Both the position numbers and the translations under genes were made by a program. DNA of 64,000 bases, taken from positions 1 through 64,000 of the forward strand of contig JARNMJ010000011.1 of assembly GCA_029432795.1 (NCBI GenBank), read 5' to 3'. The notes beneath the pieces were generated by a model. The model saw only the letters and a list, made by a program, of their open reading frames with translations. It was not told the origin of the DNA and made no database searches. This document shows, one piece after another, positions 50,861 through 59,299 of the stretch. This DNA comes from Pontiellaceae bacterium B12219 (GTDB lineage Bacteria; Verrucomicrobiota; Kiritimatiellia; Kiritimatiellales; Pontiellaceae). Numbering within the stretch: position 1 is the first letter of the stretch; each line of letters begins with the position of its first letter.

Positions 50861-50920
50861 ACAGCAGACCGGAAACTTTTTCTCTTTAAGACATTCGACT
50901 ATTTGCAGCAGCTCGGCATC

Positions 50921-51283
50921 TTATGCCCAATGCCCTTCCACGTTGGCTTTCTCGGCAGGTTTGAGCTCCCCTTTTTTCAACAGTTCAAGCGCATGGGCAA
51001 GGCTGCAGCCCGCACAGGTGTACACCTTGATTTTCGCTGCATCCAACACCGCGAAAGCCTTAGGCCCGCAGTTTCCGGTGATGACTGCATCCACCTTGGC
51101 ATTGGCCAGATGCATGGCTGTTTGAATACCTGCTCCCTGCGCCGCATTAAGGTTCTGCGTATTCTCCTTAACGGTGAATGCCCCGGTTTTTGAATAATAG
51201 ATCAAAAAACGCGGTGCGCGCCCGAAGCGCGTATCGACCATGGCATCAAGGTCATAACCGGCGGTTGTAATTGCGATTTCCAT
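50921..51283 (-). CDS. NifX/NifB-C-like metallocluster-binding protein
   Basis: Protein of 120 residues: MEIAITTAGYDLDAMVDTRF, GRAPRFLIYY, AGIQTAMHLANAKVDAVITG, then NCGPKAFAVLDAAKIKVYTC. The VITGNCGPKAF motif is characteristic of the orange-protein/NifX-like group. The start at 51283 has AAGGA 6 nt upstream and replaces an ATG at 51304. It is the closest of the three paralogues in pattern to a standard ORP subunit. Its location between DUF5320 and DUF89 genes fits that cluster. Confidence 0.87.
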   Translation of the reverse strand: MEIAITTAGYDLDAMVDTRFGRAPRFLIYYSKTGAFTVKENTQNLNAAQGAGIQTAMHLANAKVDAVITGNCGPKAFAVLDAAKIKVYTCAGCSLAHALELLKKGELKPAEKANVEGHWA

Positions 51284-51300
51284 TTTGTTCCTTTGACGCG

Positions 51301-51362
51301 CCACAGAAGAACACGGATTAACCCAGATGTTCCGAGTTTCATCCCTATTCGTCCGTGGCTGA
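51301..51362. repeat. Imperfect inverted dispersed repeat
   Basis: Arms around CACAGAAGAACACGGATT and ATTCGTCCGTGGC pair imperfectly. This is another word-like intergenic repeat, between the DUF5320 and NifX-like genes. Confidence 0.5.
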
Positions 51363-51370
51363 CTTCTGAG

Positions 51371-51574
51371 TTAGTTTTCTTTTGTTGTGCCCGTTTCAGC
51401 GGTCTGCTGTTCGAGCGGTGCAAGCTGACCGCGTCCACCGCAACGGTTTCTCCGGCCCATTCCCCGACCACCGGCACCGGGCCGGCCTGCGGTTGAATTT
51501 CCGGCGCATTTTCCAGCGCCTCTTCCTGTCATCGGTCCGGCTCCGGCCGGTCCTCTTCCATTTCCATTTGGCAT
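51371..51574 (-). CDS. DUF5320-type Gly/Met-rich small protein
   Basis: Protein of 67 residues: GNGRGPAGAGPMTGRGAGKC, then a Gly/Arg-rich middle. The GP-x-TGRGxGxC signature is that of DUF5320, small proteins found almost only beside ORP and NifX-like genes in anaerobes. A strong AAGGAGG lies 6 nt before the ATG. Function is unknown. Confidence 0.88.
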   Translation of the reverse strand: MPNGNGRGPAGAGPMTGRGAGKCAGNSTAGRPGAGGRGMGRRNRCGGRGQLAPLEQQTAETGTTKEN

Positions 51575-51589
51575 TTGATGCCTCCTTGT

Positions 51590-51949
51590 TTATTTACATT
51601 GTCCTTTTCTTCGTCGGCAGCGCCGGCAACCGGGCATGGAGTAGCACGCCTCGTCTAATGTCCCGTTTCTCCACGCGGTCCAAACCTCATCGATCTCACC
51701 GGAGACAAAGGGACTGATGCGAATACCCAGTGTTTCGGCATAGTCGAGCATCAGACGGGTGATCGCTCCGCAGATCAAAATATGGACGCCCCGCTCGGTC
51801 AGATAGACCAGTTTGCTGTGCGGATCTCCAAGGGGAAGCGGAGCGGTTTCCAATGCTTGCCCGGTTTTCGATTCAAGAATTAAAACGGTACCGGCCACAT
51901 CAAAAACGGGAGCAACCCGACCCTGCCATTCTGTAATTGCAACTTTCAT
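51590..51949 (-). CDS. NifX-like protein with Cys-rich tail
   Basis: Protein of 119 residues: MKVAITEWQGRVAPVFDVAG, then TERGVHILICGAITRLMLDY of the NifX-like fold, and a C-terminal Cys/Arg tail (CYSMPGCRRCRRRKGQC) that could bind a cluster. It is the first gene of the ORP-like operon. The sigma54 promoter places the transcript start only about 3 nt before the ATG, and no ribosome site is visible, so the message may be almost leaderless. Confidence 0.82.
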   Translation of the reverse strand: MKVAITEWQGRVAPVFDVAGTVLILESKTGQALETAPLPLGDPHSKLVYLTERGVHILICGAITRLMLDYAETLGIRISPFVSGEIDEVWTAWRNGTLDEACYSMPGCRRCRRRKGQCK

Positions 51950-51962
51950 TGCATCATTCTAA

Positions 51963-51978
51963 TGCACGAAGGGTGCCA
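51963..51978 (-). promoter_or_regulatory. Sigma54 (-24/-12) promoter of the ORP-like operon
   Basis: On the minus strand this reads TGGCACCCTTCGTGCA, a near-consensus RpoN site with GG-N10-GC spacing. The predicted transcript start is near 51952. A sigma54 activator gene (52147-53490) ends just upstream. In Desulfovibrio the ORP operons are also under sigma54 and a cognate activator. Confidence 0.78.
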
Positions 51979-52066
51979 CCGGAAATCGACACACCCCGGA
52001 TAACTGCAACATGCTCAATACCAGGCGATATGAAGAATACACAAAAAAAGGACCCCTTCATGCCAG

Positions 52067-52131
52067 GTAGCGTTATCGCTACTCAAAGAATCCTTGAAGT
52101 TGCATTTTTGCTACCCCGATGACTGCATCGG
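52067..52131. promoter_or_regulatory. Two inverted repeats, candidate activator sites or terminator
   Basis: GTAGCG-ttat-CGCTAC (52067-52082) and CCGATG-actg-CATCGG (52116-52131) both have perfect 6-bp arms. They lie 90-170 bp upstream of the sigma54 promoter, suitable for activator binding. The second could instead terminate the activator gene. Confidence 0.45.
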
Positions 52132-52146
52132 AATACCCTGAGTTTT

Positions 52147-53490
52147 TCAGGAAGGAAGGCGCAGGCCGAGGGCCTTAATTTTCCGATAGAGGGTGGTTTT
52201 ATGAATGCCGAGCTCCCGCGCAGCGGCAAAACGGTTGAAATTGTTTTTTTCCAGGGTTTTGAAAATCGCCTGGGCTTCGGCGGATCGGCGGGCCGTTCCA
52301 ATGTCAGGAACGATTGAACCGTTTTCAGCCGAAGCAGAACCCTGCAGCTCCTGCGGAAGATGACGGATTTCAATGGTGGATCCGTTACAGAGCACAAAAG
52401 CACGCTCAATCATATTTTCCAGTTCGCGGACGTTTCCGGGCCAGTCGTATCCCATCAGCAACGAGTTGGCTCCAAATGAAAGCCCTTCAATGCTTTTGTT
52501 ATGCAACCGGTTGAAACGCTCGATGAAATGATTCACCAGCAATGGCAGATCTTCTTTCCGTTCACGCAGCGGCGGAAGATCGATCCGGATCACGTTGACG
52601 CGATAATACAGGTCTTCACGGAATTCGCCGCTGGCAACCAGAGCGGAAAGATTCCGGTGTGTCGCGGCGATTATCCGGGCATCGGATCGATGGGTTTCGT
52701 TGCTGCCGAGCGGCTCATAGGTTCGCTCCTGCAAAACCCGCAACAGACGAACCTGCACACTCGGACTGATCTCACCGATTTCATCGAGAAAAATGGTGCC
52801 GCCTTTCGCCTGTGCAAAACGCCCTTCCCGATCCTTAATTGCTCCGGTAAATGCGCCCTTTTTATAGCCGAAAAGTTCGGATTCAAGCAACGTGTCGGGC
52901 AGTGCCGCACAGTTGATGGCCACAAAGGGTTTCCCGGCTCTGGAACTCATGCCGTGGATGGCACGGGCAAGCAGTTCTTTTCCAGTGCCCGTATCGCCGT
53001 GAATGAGAGCCGTAATATCGGAATGCGCCACCGAGGTGGTCATTTCAAAAACCGGCTGCATAGCCCGGCTCTGGCTGACCAGATCGCCGAGCGTGTACTG
53101 ACCGGAAATCTGTTTTCTAAGGGTTTCGAGTTCACTGAGGTCGCGAAAGGTTTCAACCCCCCCGATCACCTTGCCGTTTTTATCCTTCAGCACGCTGGTG
53201 GAAATACTGGCCGGAATGCGCTCGCCATCGGCGTTCACCAAAAAGCACGGATGCGCAATCATCGGCTGGCCGGTTTCGAGCGTTTTACGCAAAGCACAGG
53301 CCCCTTCGCACATACTGGAACGAAAGACTTCAGAACAGGGTTTTCCCATGGCCTCTTCGCGCGTAACTCCGGTTATTTTTTCGGCCGCCCGATTAAACGA
53401 AGTGATGCACCATGCCTCATCAACGGTGAACACACCGTCGGAAATGCTTTGCAGAATGGCCTCAGTCGTGGCTGGAGAATCTGTACTCAT
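52147..53490 (-). CDS. Sigma54-dependent activator, PAS-AAA+-Fis
   Basis: Regulator of about 447 residues. The PAS domain (about 10-120) contains ISDGVFTVDEAWCITSFNRA and a CEGACALRKT stretch with Cys residues that might sense redox or metal. AAA+ motifs: GDTGTGKELLARAIHGMSSR, the GAFTGA loop in YKKGAFTGAIKDREG, and sensor GSNETHRSDARIIAATHRN. The Fis-type HTH at the end is RFAAARELGIHKTTLYRKIK. It parallels DVU2106, the ORP activator. The start at 53490 is chosen for PAS placement; 53511 is possible and neither has a ribosome site. Confidence 0.9.
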   Translation of the reverse strand: MSTDSPATTEAILQSISDGVFTVDEAWCITSFNRAAEKITGVTREEAMGKPCSEVFRSSMCEGACALRKTLETGQPMIAHPCFLVNADGERIPASISTSVLKDKNGKVIGGVETFRDLSELETLRKQISGQYTLGDLVSQSRAMQPVFEMTTSVAHSDITALIHGDTGTGKELLARAIHGMSSRAGKPFVAINCAALPDTLLESELFGYKKGAFTGAIKDREGRFAQAKGGTIFLDEIGEISPSVQVRLLRVLQERTYEPLGSNETHRSDARIIAATHRNLSALVASGEFREDLYYRVNVIRIDLPPLRERKEDLPLLVNHFIERFNRLHNKSIEGLSFGANSLLMGYDWPGNVRELENMIERAFVLCNGSTIEIRHLPQELQGSASAENGSIVPDIGTARRSAEAQAIFKTLEKNNFNRFAAARELGIHKTTLYRKIKALGLRLPS

Positions 53491-53555
53491 GGAACCGCAG
53501 AGTACTCCCATCACGAACGTTGTCTAATATTTTTGCACTTGAAAGCACGAAAGTC

Positions 53556-53595
53556 TCTATCATCTAAAAACACGATCGTGCTTTTAGATGATAGA
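53556..53595. promoter_or_regulatory. 40-bp near-perfect palindrome
   Basis: Arms of 14 bp (TCTATCATCTAAAA at 53556-53569 and its complement at 53582-53595) enclose a second perfect palindrome CACGATCGTG (53571-53580); only one base pair (53570/53581) fails to match. It lies between bioB and the sigma54 activator gene, 66 bp before the activator start. It could be the bioB terminator, but no T tract follows, or an operator for the activator gene. Confidence 0.7.
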
Positions 53596-53609
53596 ACCAA
53601 AGAAACGAA

Positions 53610-54587
53610 TCACCTGAAAAAGTCCTGAACCGGAGCAATCTCCAGACCGAGCTCTCGGATCATTTCGAGGTCGGATTCATATTGAGACCCCGCAACGGTG
53701 AGATAGTTCCCGGTCATCAAACCGTTGGCCCCGGCCGCAAACAATTCCGACTGCCGATCGCCGAGAATATGCGAACGCCCGCCGCAGATGCGCAACGTGA
53801 CATTCGGCAGCAGGAAGCGGTAGACCGCAATAATTTTCAGCGCCTCCGCTGCGCTCATCGGTGCCTGATCCTTCATCGGCGTTCCCGGATGCGCGTAAAG
53901 AAAATTGATCGGCACGCTGTCAACCCCCAGCTCGCGCAGCGCGAGCGCCAGATCGATCCGGTCCTTCCAGGTTTCGCCCATACCGAAGAGGCCGCCGCTG
54001 CAGACTTTCAGCCCCGCCGCCTGCGCGGCCTTCACCGTGGCGAGCCGTTCTGACCAATCCTGCGTGGTGCAGATTTCGGAATAATAGTTTTCAGCGGTTT
54101 CCATATTGTGGTGAAAACGCGTCACGCCCGATTCCTTCAGCATCGCCAGATCTTCCGGCGTCAGACGGCCGAGCGAACCACAGACCGGCGCCTCTTCGCC
54201 GCCACCGATTTTTTTGACCACATCAGCCAGTTTCCGAAGCTCGGAAGAAGAGAGCTTCCCCCCGCTGGTCACCACACCGCATTTCCGGTTCCCCCCCTTG
54301 ATATCTTCACGGATCTGCTCTTCCAGCGTCTCAGAATCCATAAACGGATAGACCTCAATCTCGGTCGAGTTATGTCCGCTCTGCGAGCAGAACCGGCAAT
54401 CCATATCGCACTTGCCGCTTTTGGCATTAATGATGGAACACAGCTCAATATGTTTTCCGAAAAATGCTGCGCGGATTTCAGATGCCGCAGCCAGCAGTTC
54501 CGTTTCATCGCACGCAACCAGCTCCAGCGCCTCTTCCGCGGTGCAGCCGGCTCCTTTGAGACACTTCGTTTTTATGGATTCGAGCAT
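53610..54587 (-). CDS. bioB: Biotin synthase
   Basis: Radical SAM enzyme of 325 residues. The SAM cluster motif is Cys60-x3-Cys64-x2-Cys67 (GKCDMDCRFCSQSGHN). Later motifs are SSGG-like VCSGGLFGMGETWKDRIDLA, and NFLYAHPGTPM, with an Arg in RICGGRSHILG that helps bind the second cluster. It inserts sulfur into dethiobiotin. No other biotin genes are adjacent. The length is normal for the family, with a slightly short C-terminus. Confidence 0.95.
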   Translation of the reverse strand: MLESIKTKCLKGAGCTAEEALELVACDETELLAAASEIRAAFFGKHIELCSIINAKSGKCDMDCRFCSQSGHNSTEIEVYPFMDSETLEEQIREDIKGGNRKCGVVTSGGKLSSSELRKLADVVKKIGGGEEAPVCGSLGRLTPEDLAMLKESGVTRFHHNMETAENYYSEICTTQDWSERLATVKAAQAAGLKVCSGGLFGMGETWKDRIDLALALRELGVDSVPINFLYAHPGTPMKDQAPMSAAEALKIIAVYRFLLPNVTLRICGGRSHILGDRQSELFAAGANGLMTGNYLTVAGSQYESDLEMIRELGLEIAPVQDFFR

Positions 54588-54754
54588 GGGCTTTCCCCTG
54601 ATTTAAAGCCGCGAAGTAAACCACGCTTCCCACAAACAACGAAAGGGAGATTCCATCCGAATTAGCCGCCGATTTCCCCTATAACCCGTCGAAAGTTCCA
54701 ATGGCTGGAAGTTTGTTCTGTTCATCGGTCGGGCCGGATTTTATCTTATTGTTT

Positions 54755-54769
54755 TTCCAACCCTTGGAG
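54755..54769. repeat. Iterated palindrome, 14 of 15 bases, before dnaE
   Basis: TTCCAACCCTTGGAG: its final GGAG lies 10 nt before the dnaE GTG and may serve as ribosome site, which pairing with TTCC could hide. A second variant is at 54696-54710. Confidence 0.75.
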
Positions 54770-54779
54770 ACCGATTTCC

Positions 54780-57700
54780 GTGAGTAGTGTACCTTTTGCC
54801 CATCTTCATTTTCATACGTGTTACAGCCTGCTGGACAGTACCGCCAAAGTAAAACCGTCGGTTCAGGCGGCGGCGGATATGGGTATGCACTATCTGGCAA
54901 TGACCGACCACGCGGTGCTGTTCGGTGCGGTGGAATTCTATAAAGCCTGCCACGGCGCGGGGATTAAACCGATTATCGGCTGCGATATGTATGTGGCGCG
55001 CAAGGGGATCGAAGTCCGGGAATCGCAGCGCGATAATATGAGCCTGGTGCTGCTGGCGGAAACCCAGGAGGGCTACGAAAATCTGGTGAAGCTGGTTTCC
55101 TATGCCCACCTCGAAGGTATGTATTACAAACCGCGTACCGACAAAAATATGCTGCGCAAATACAGCAAAGGGCTGATTGCGCTTTCCGGCGATATGCGCG
55201 GCGAGGTGGCCGAGGCCTGCCGAAACGACGATGTGGAGGCGGCCTGTAATCTGGCCATGGAATATTCCGACATCTTCGGACCAGGCAATTTTTTCATCGA
55301 GATTTTTGATCACGGGCTGGATGAAGAAAAAACGATTCTTAAAAATCTGCTGGAGGTTTCCAAGCGAACGGGCCTGCCGCTGGTGGCGACGAACGATGTG
55401 CATTACGTCCGTCAGGAACATGCCGAAGCGCACGATGTTTTGACCTGTCTGCAGCGCAGCTATCTGGTGGCCGACCCGAATCGTTACCGCTATCACGGCG
55501 ATCAGTATTACCTGAAAAGCGGCGAAGAAATGGCCGCTCTTTTCCCGGATCATCCGCAGGCGATTTCCAACACCATCGAAATTGCGCAGCGGTGCAACGT
55601 GGAATTTTTCTTTCCGGAAAAGGCGGAAGACCTCCACTTCCCGCATTTTCCGTTGCCCGACGGATTTGAAAAGGACCTCGATTATCTGGTCCATCTCGGT
55701 AAAAAAGGGTTGAAAAAACATTACGGCATCGAGGATCTCGACAACCCGACCACCGAGCAGGAAAAGATCATCAAAGAGCGCTTCTACTACGAAGTCAGCG
55801 TGATTGTTAAAACCAACTATATTAACTATTTCCTCGTGGTGGCGGACTTCATTCAATGGGCGCGGCGCCAAGGCATTCCGGTGGGCCCCGGCCGCGGGTC
55901 GGGTGCGGGATCGATGCTGGCCTACTCCCTCGAAATCACCACGATTGAGCCGCTTAAATATAACCTGATTTTCGAACGGTTCCTCAACCCGGACCGTGTG
56001 TCACCGCCCGACTTTGATATCGACTTCTGTCCGACCCGCCGGCAGGACGTGATTCAATACGTGCGCGACAAATATACGGAAGAGTGCGTCGGACAGATCA
56101 TCACGTTCGGAACCCTGGGGGCCAAAACGCTGATGCGCGACCTCGGCCGCGTGCTCGAAATTCCGCTGCCCTATTGCGACCGCCTTGCCAAAATGATTCC
56201 GGACACGCCCGGCACCACCATGGAAAAGGCGCTGGCGGAAAGTCCGGAATTCAAACTGGCCACCAGTACTGAACCCGATGCGCTGCGCATCATGAAATAC
56301 GCCAAGCTGCTCGAAGGTTTGCCGCGCCATACGGGGATGCATGCGGCGGGCGTGGTGATCGGCGAAAAGCCGCTGATTGATATTATTCCGCTGACCAAAG
56401 AGGCCAAAGAAGGCCTGACGGTGGTTCAGTTTGAAAAAGGCCCGACGGAAGAGATCGGCCTGCTGAAAATGGATTTCCTCGGGCTTAAAAACCTGACGAT
56501 TATTTATGAAGCGTGTGCGCTGATTAAGCGAAACCACGGCATCGATATTGATCCGGAAAAGCTGGATATCGAAGATCCGAAAGCCTTCGAACTGCTGGCC
56601 CGCGGCGACACGGTCGGCGTCTTTCAGTTGGAATCGGGCGGTATGCGCGACACCCTGCGCCAGGTGGCGCCGGACTGCATCGAGGACATCATCGCCATTC
56701 TTGCACTCTATCGGCCGGGCCCGATGCAGTTCATCCCGACCTATATCAAACGCAAGCACGGACAGGAAACGGTGGAATATGACCACCCCATTCTTGAACC
56801 GATCCTTGAAGAGACCAACGGCATCATTGTTTATCAGGAACAGATTCAGCAGGCGGCCCAGAAGCTGGCCGGGTTCTCTCTGGGTCAGGGGGATATTCTG
56901 CGACGGGCCATGGGTAAGAAAAAACCCGAAGTGATGGCGGAGCAGCGCGGTAAATTTGTTGAAGGCTGCAAAGAAACCAACGGCATTGATGAAAAACTGG
57001 CCAATAAAATCTTCGACAACATTACTGAATTCGCGAAATACGGTTTTAATAAATCGCACTCCACGGCCTACGGGTTTGTGACCTATCAGACCGCCTGGCT
57101 GAAGGCGCACTATCCCGCCGAATTCATGGCCGCCCTGCTCTCCGGGGAAATGGGCAACTCCGATAAACTGACGGGCTTTATTGCCGAAGCCAAAGAAGTC
57201 GGTATTGATGTCCTTCCGCCTTGTGTAAACGAATCGATCGGGCGGTTTAATGCCGTGCAGGACGGGTCCGGCATTCGCTTCGGCATGGCGGCCATCAAGG
57301 GCGTCGGCGAAGGCGTGGTGGAAGAAATCGTAAAAGAGCGCGATGAAAACGGGCCGTTTCTCGGACTGATGGATTTCTGTTCCCGCATCTCCAGTGCCAA
57401 CAAAAAGGTGATCGAAAATCTGATTCGTTCAGGAGCCTTCGACTTTTGCGGGGTGCATCGTGCCCGCCTGTTCAACGGTATTGAAACTGCCATCGGCCGT
57501 GCGGCGGAAGCGCTGAAAGATAAACAGGCCGGGCAGGTTTCCATGTTCGATATGATGGGCGGCGATGAATCGGAATCCGTTGTCGGCTCCGACGATGAAC
57601 TGCCGGATGTTCCGGAGTGGAGCGAGTCCGATATGCTCGCCGCCGAAAAGGAACTGATCGGCTTTTTCATTTCCGGTCATCCGTTGGCCCGCTATCAGTG

Positions 57701-58325
57701 GGAGCTGGATAAATTTGCATTAAAAGAGATCAAAGACATCCAAACCCTCAGCGCCGGCGAACGAACCCGCGTGGGCGGAATGGTGACCGAGGTCCGGAAA
57801 CTGTTCACTAAAAAAGATCAGAAACCGATGGCCACCTTCCGCATTGAAGGTCTGGAAGGATCGATCAGTGCCATCATTTTTCCCGGCCCCTTTGAAGAAT
57901 ATGGACACCACATTATTGAAGATGCCACTGCCATGTTCGGCGGCATTATGATGGAAGAGGACAGCGGCGATCTGAAGTTCCAGGTTATGGAAATCTTTCC
58001 GCTCGATCAGGCCGCATCGCTCTTCTGCGACCGCGTCAGTATTCATCTGCCGGAAATGGGCGTGAACAAGCAGATCCTGAACAGTCTGAAAGAATCCATT
58101 CGGGAATTTCCGGGCAGTACACCGCTTAACCTGTGCATTGAATTTGTTGAAGGCCAGAAAGTTTTTCTGAATACCGATCATGATTTCAAGGTGCGCCCCT
58201 GCGCCGAATTGGAACACCATATTGAACAGCTGATTGGCGAAGGACTCGTTTATATTGCCGCAAAATCCGATGCCCTTAAAAATCCACCCAAACCCCGCAA
58301 GTGGGAGCGGAAGAAGGCAGGGTGA
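54780..58325 (+). CDS. dnaE: DNA polymerase III alpha subunit
   Basis: Replicative polymerase of 1,181 residues from a GTG at 54780. The PHP domain begins FAHLHFHTCYSLLDSTAKVK. The polymerase C-family motifs include GPGRGSGAGSMLAYSLEITT, the catalytic Asp pair PDFDIDFCPTRRQDVIQYV, and DFLGLKNLTII with an EQIQQAAQKLAGFSLGQGD block. An OB-fold follows near 990-1070 (RTRVGGMVTEVRKLFTKK). The length is normal for DnaE1. The only purine-rich ribosome-site candidate is inside the palindrome at 54755-54769. Confidence 0.96.
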   Translation: MSSVPFAHLHFHTCYSLLDSTAKVKPSVQAAADMGMHYLAMTDHAVLFGAVEFYKACHGAGIKPIIGCDMYVARKGIEVRESQRDNMSLVLLAETQEGYENLVKLVSYAHLEGMYYKPRTDKNMLRKYSKGLIALSGDMRGEVAEACRNDDVEAACNLAMEYSDIFGPGNFFIEIFDHGLDEEKTILKNLLEVSKRTGLPLVATNDVHYVRQEHAEAHDVLTCLQRSYLVADPNRYRYHGDQYYLKSGEEMAALFPDHPQAISNTIEIAQRCNVEFFFPEKAEDLHFPHFPLPDGFEKDLDYLVHLGKKGLKKHYGIEDLDNPTTEQEKIIKERFYYEVSVIVKTNYINYFLVVADFIQWARRQGIPVGPGRGSGAGSMLAYSLEITTIEPLKYNLIFERFLNPDRVSPPDFDIDFCPTRRQDVIQYVRDKYTEECVGQIITFGTLGAKTLMRDLGRVLEIPLPYCDRLAKMIPDTPGTTMEKALAESPEFKLATSTEPDALRIMKYAKLLEGLPRHTGMHAAGVVIGEKPLIDIIPLTKEAKEGLTVVQFEKGPTEEIGLLKMDFLGLKNLTIIYEACALIKRNHGIDIDPEKLDIEDPKAFELLARGDTVGVFQLESGGMRDTLRQVAPDCIEDIIAILALYRPGPMQFIPTYIKRKHGQETVEYDHPILEPILEETNGIIVYQEQIQQAAQKLAGFSLGQGDILRRAMGKKKPEVMAEQRGKFVEGCKETNGIDEKLANKIFDNITEFAKYGFNKSHSTAYGFVTYQTAWLKAHYPAEFMAALLSGEMGNSDKLTGFIAEAKEVGIDVLPPCVNESIGRFNAVQDGSGIRFGMAAIKGVGEGVVEEIVKERDENGPFLGLMDFCSRISSANKKVIENLIRSGAFDFCGVHRARLFNGIETAIGRAAEALKDKQAGQVSMFDMMGGDESESVVGSDDELPDVPEWSESDMLAAEKELIGFFISGHPLARYQWELDKFALKEIKDIQTLSAGERTRVGGMVTEVRKLFTKKDQKPMATFRIEGLEGSISAIIFPGPFEEYGHHIIEDATAMFGGIMMEEDSGDLKFQVMEIFPLDQAASLFCDRVSIHLPEMGVNKQILNSLKESIREFPGSTPLNLCIEFVEGQKVFLNTDHDFKVRPCAELEHHIEQLIGEGLVYIAAKSDALKNPPKPRKWERKKAG

Positions 58326-58384
58326 GCAACGGGAAACCTGAATTTGGTTGCCAATATGAAGTACGCCATACGTAATACTTTTCA

Positions 58385-59299
58385 ATGAAACATCGACCTA
58401 AACATCTTATCGAATACGCGCTGCTCGTTTCCATGGGCGGCCTGATCCGTGTGCTGCCGCTGCGAATTGCGCTCTGCCTCGGCTGGCTCGTTGCGGCAGG
58501 TATGCACAACATCGGCGGCGGTTTTCGGAAAGAGGAAGCCAAACGCCGACTGAAAGAAGTCTATGGCGATCGTTTCTCCGATAAAGAACGCAAACACATT
58601 GCCTGGATTTCGTGGCGTAACCTGATTTTCAATGCCATCGAGGCCATTCGCTTCTCAAAACTCACCGTGGACGATGTAAAAAAACAACCGCTGGCACAGG
58701 AAGCCCCGCGGCTGCTCCTGGCGTTGGAAGAAGAGGAACACGGTTATATCTTCGCCACCATTCACATGGGCAACTGGGATATGGCCGGAGTTACGGCCGA
58801 TCTACTGGGACTGCCGATTTTCTCCATCGCCCGCCGGCAGAAAAATCCGCTGACGGATGACTACCTGAACAAAGCGCGCAATGCCTTTAATATGGAAATC
58901 ATCCTGAACGATTCAAAAATCCTCAAAGGGGTAATCCGCCGTATCAAAGCCGGGAAGGTGCTGGCCATTCTTCCGGATGTGCGGAACCGAACCGAAGCCT
59001 TTCCGATCCTCTTCCTGAATGGCGAAGCCAATCTGGGCGCAGGTGTCGCCCTGTTTGCCCGCCAATGCAATTGCCCCATTTATCCGGCCGTTGTTCGCCG
59101 CATCGGCTGGACCAAACACGAAGCCGTCATTTTTGATCCGATCCGTCCCGATGCCTCTCTGGAAAAAACCGACGATTGGAAACGCATCATGCAGCAGATG
59201 ATGGATTTGTTTGATGCAGAAATCGCCAAAACGCCGGAACAGTATTTCTGGTATAACAAGCGTTGGGTCCTCGACCCGATCAAAGAGAAAAAGGGATGA
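58385..59299 (+). CDS. Lipid A biosynthesis acyltransferase (LpxL/HtrB-like)
   Basis: Protein of 304 residues with an N-terminal membrane segment (ALLVSMGGLIRVLPLRIALC). The acyltransferase HxxxxD motif is IHMGNWDMAG, and a later conserved block is GKVLAILPDVRNRTEAFPIL with FLNGEANLGAGVALFAR. It adds a secondary acyl chain to lipid A on the inner membrane, implying lipopolysaccharide. It follows dnaE by 59 bp, and its stop overlaps the next start as ATGA. Confidence 0.88.
   Translation: MKHRPKHLIEYALLVSMGGLIRVLPLRIALCLGWLVAAGMHNIGGGFRKEEAKRRLKEVYGDRFSDKERKHIAWISWRNLIFNAIEAIRFSKLTVDDVKKQPLAQEAPRLLLALEEEEHGYIFATIHMGNWDMAGVTADLLGLPIFSIARRQKNPLTDDYLNKARNAFNMEIILNDSKILKGVIRRIKAGKVLAILPDVRNRTEAFPILFLNGEANLGAGVALFARQCNCPIYPAVVRRIGWTKHEAVIFDPIRPDASLEKTDDWKRIMQQMMDLFDAEIAKTPEQYFWYNKRWVLDPIKEKKG

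Noticed and set aside
56001-57110. Long leftward frame inside dnaE
   Set aside because: Antisense to conserved polymerase motifs, with no domain of its own.
57978-57992. TTCCAGGTTATGGAA in dnaE as a copy of the iterated palindrome
   Set aside because: The second arm differs (ATGGAA), so it fails even the relaxed form.
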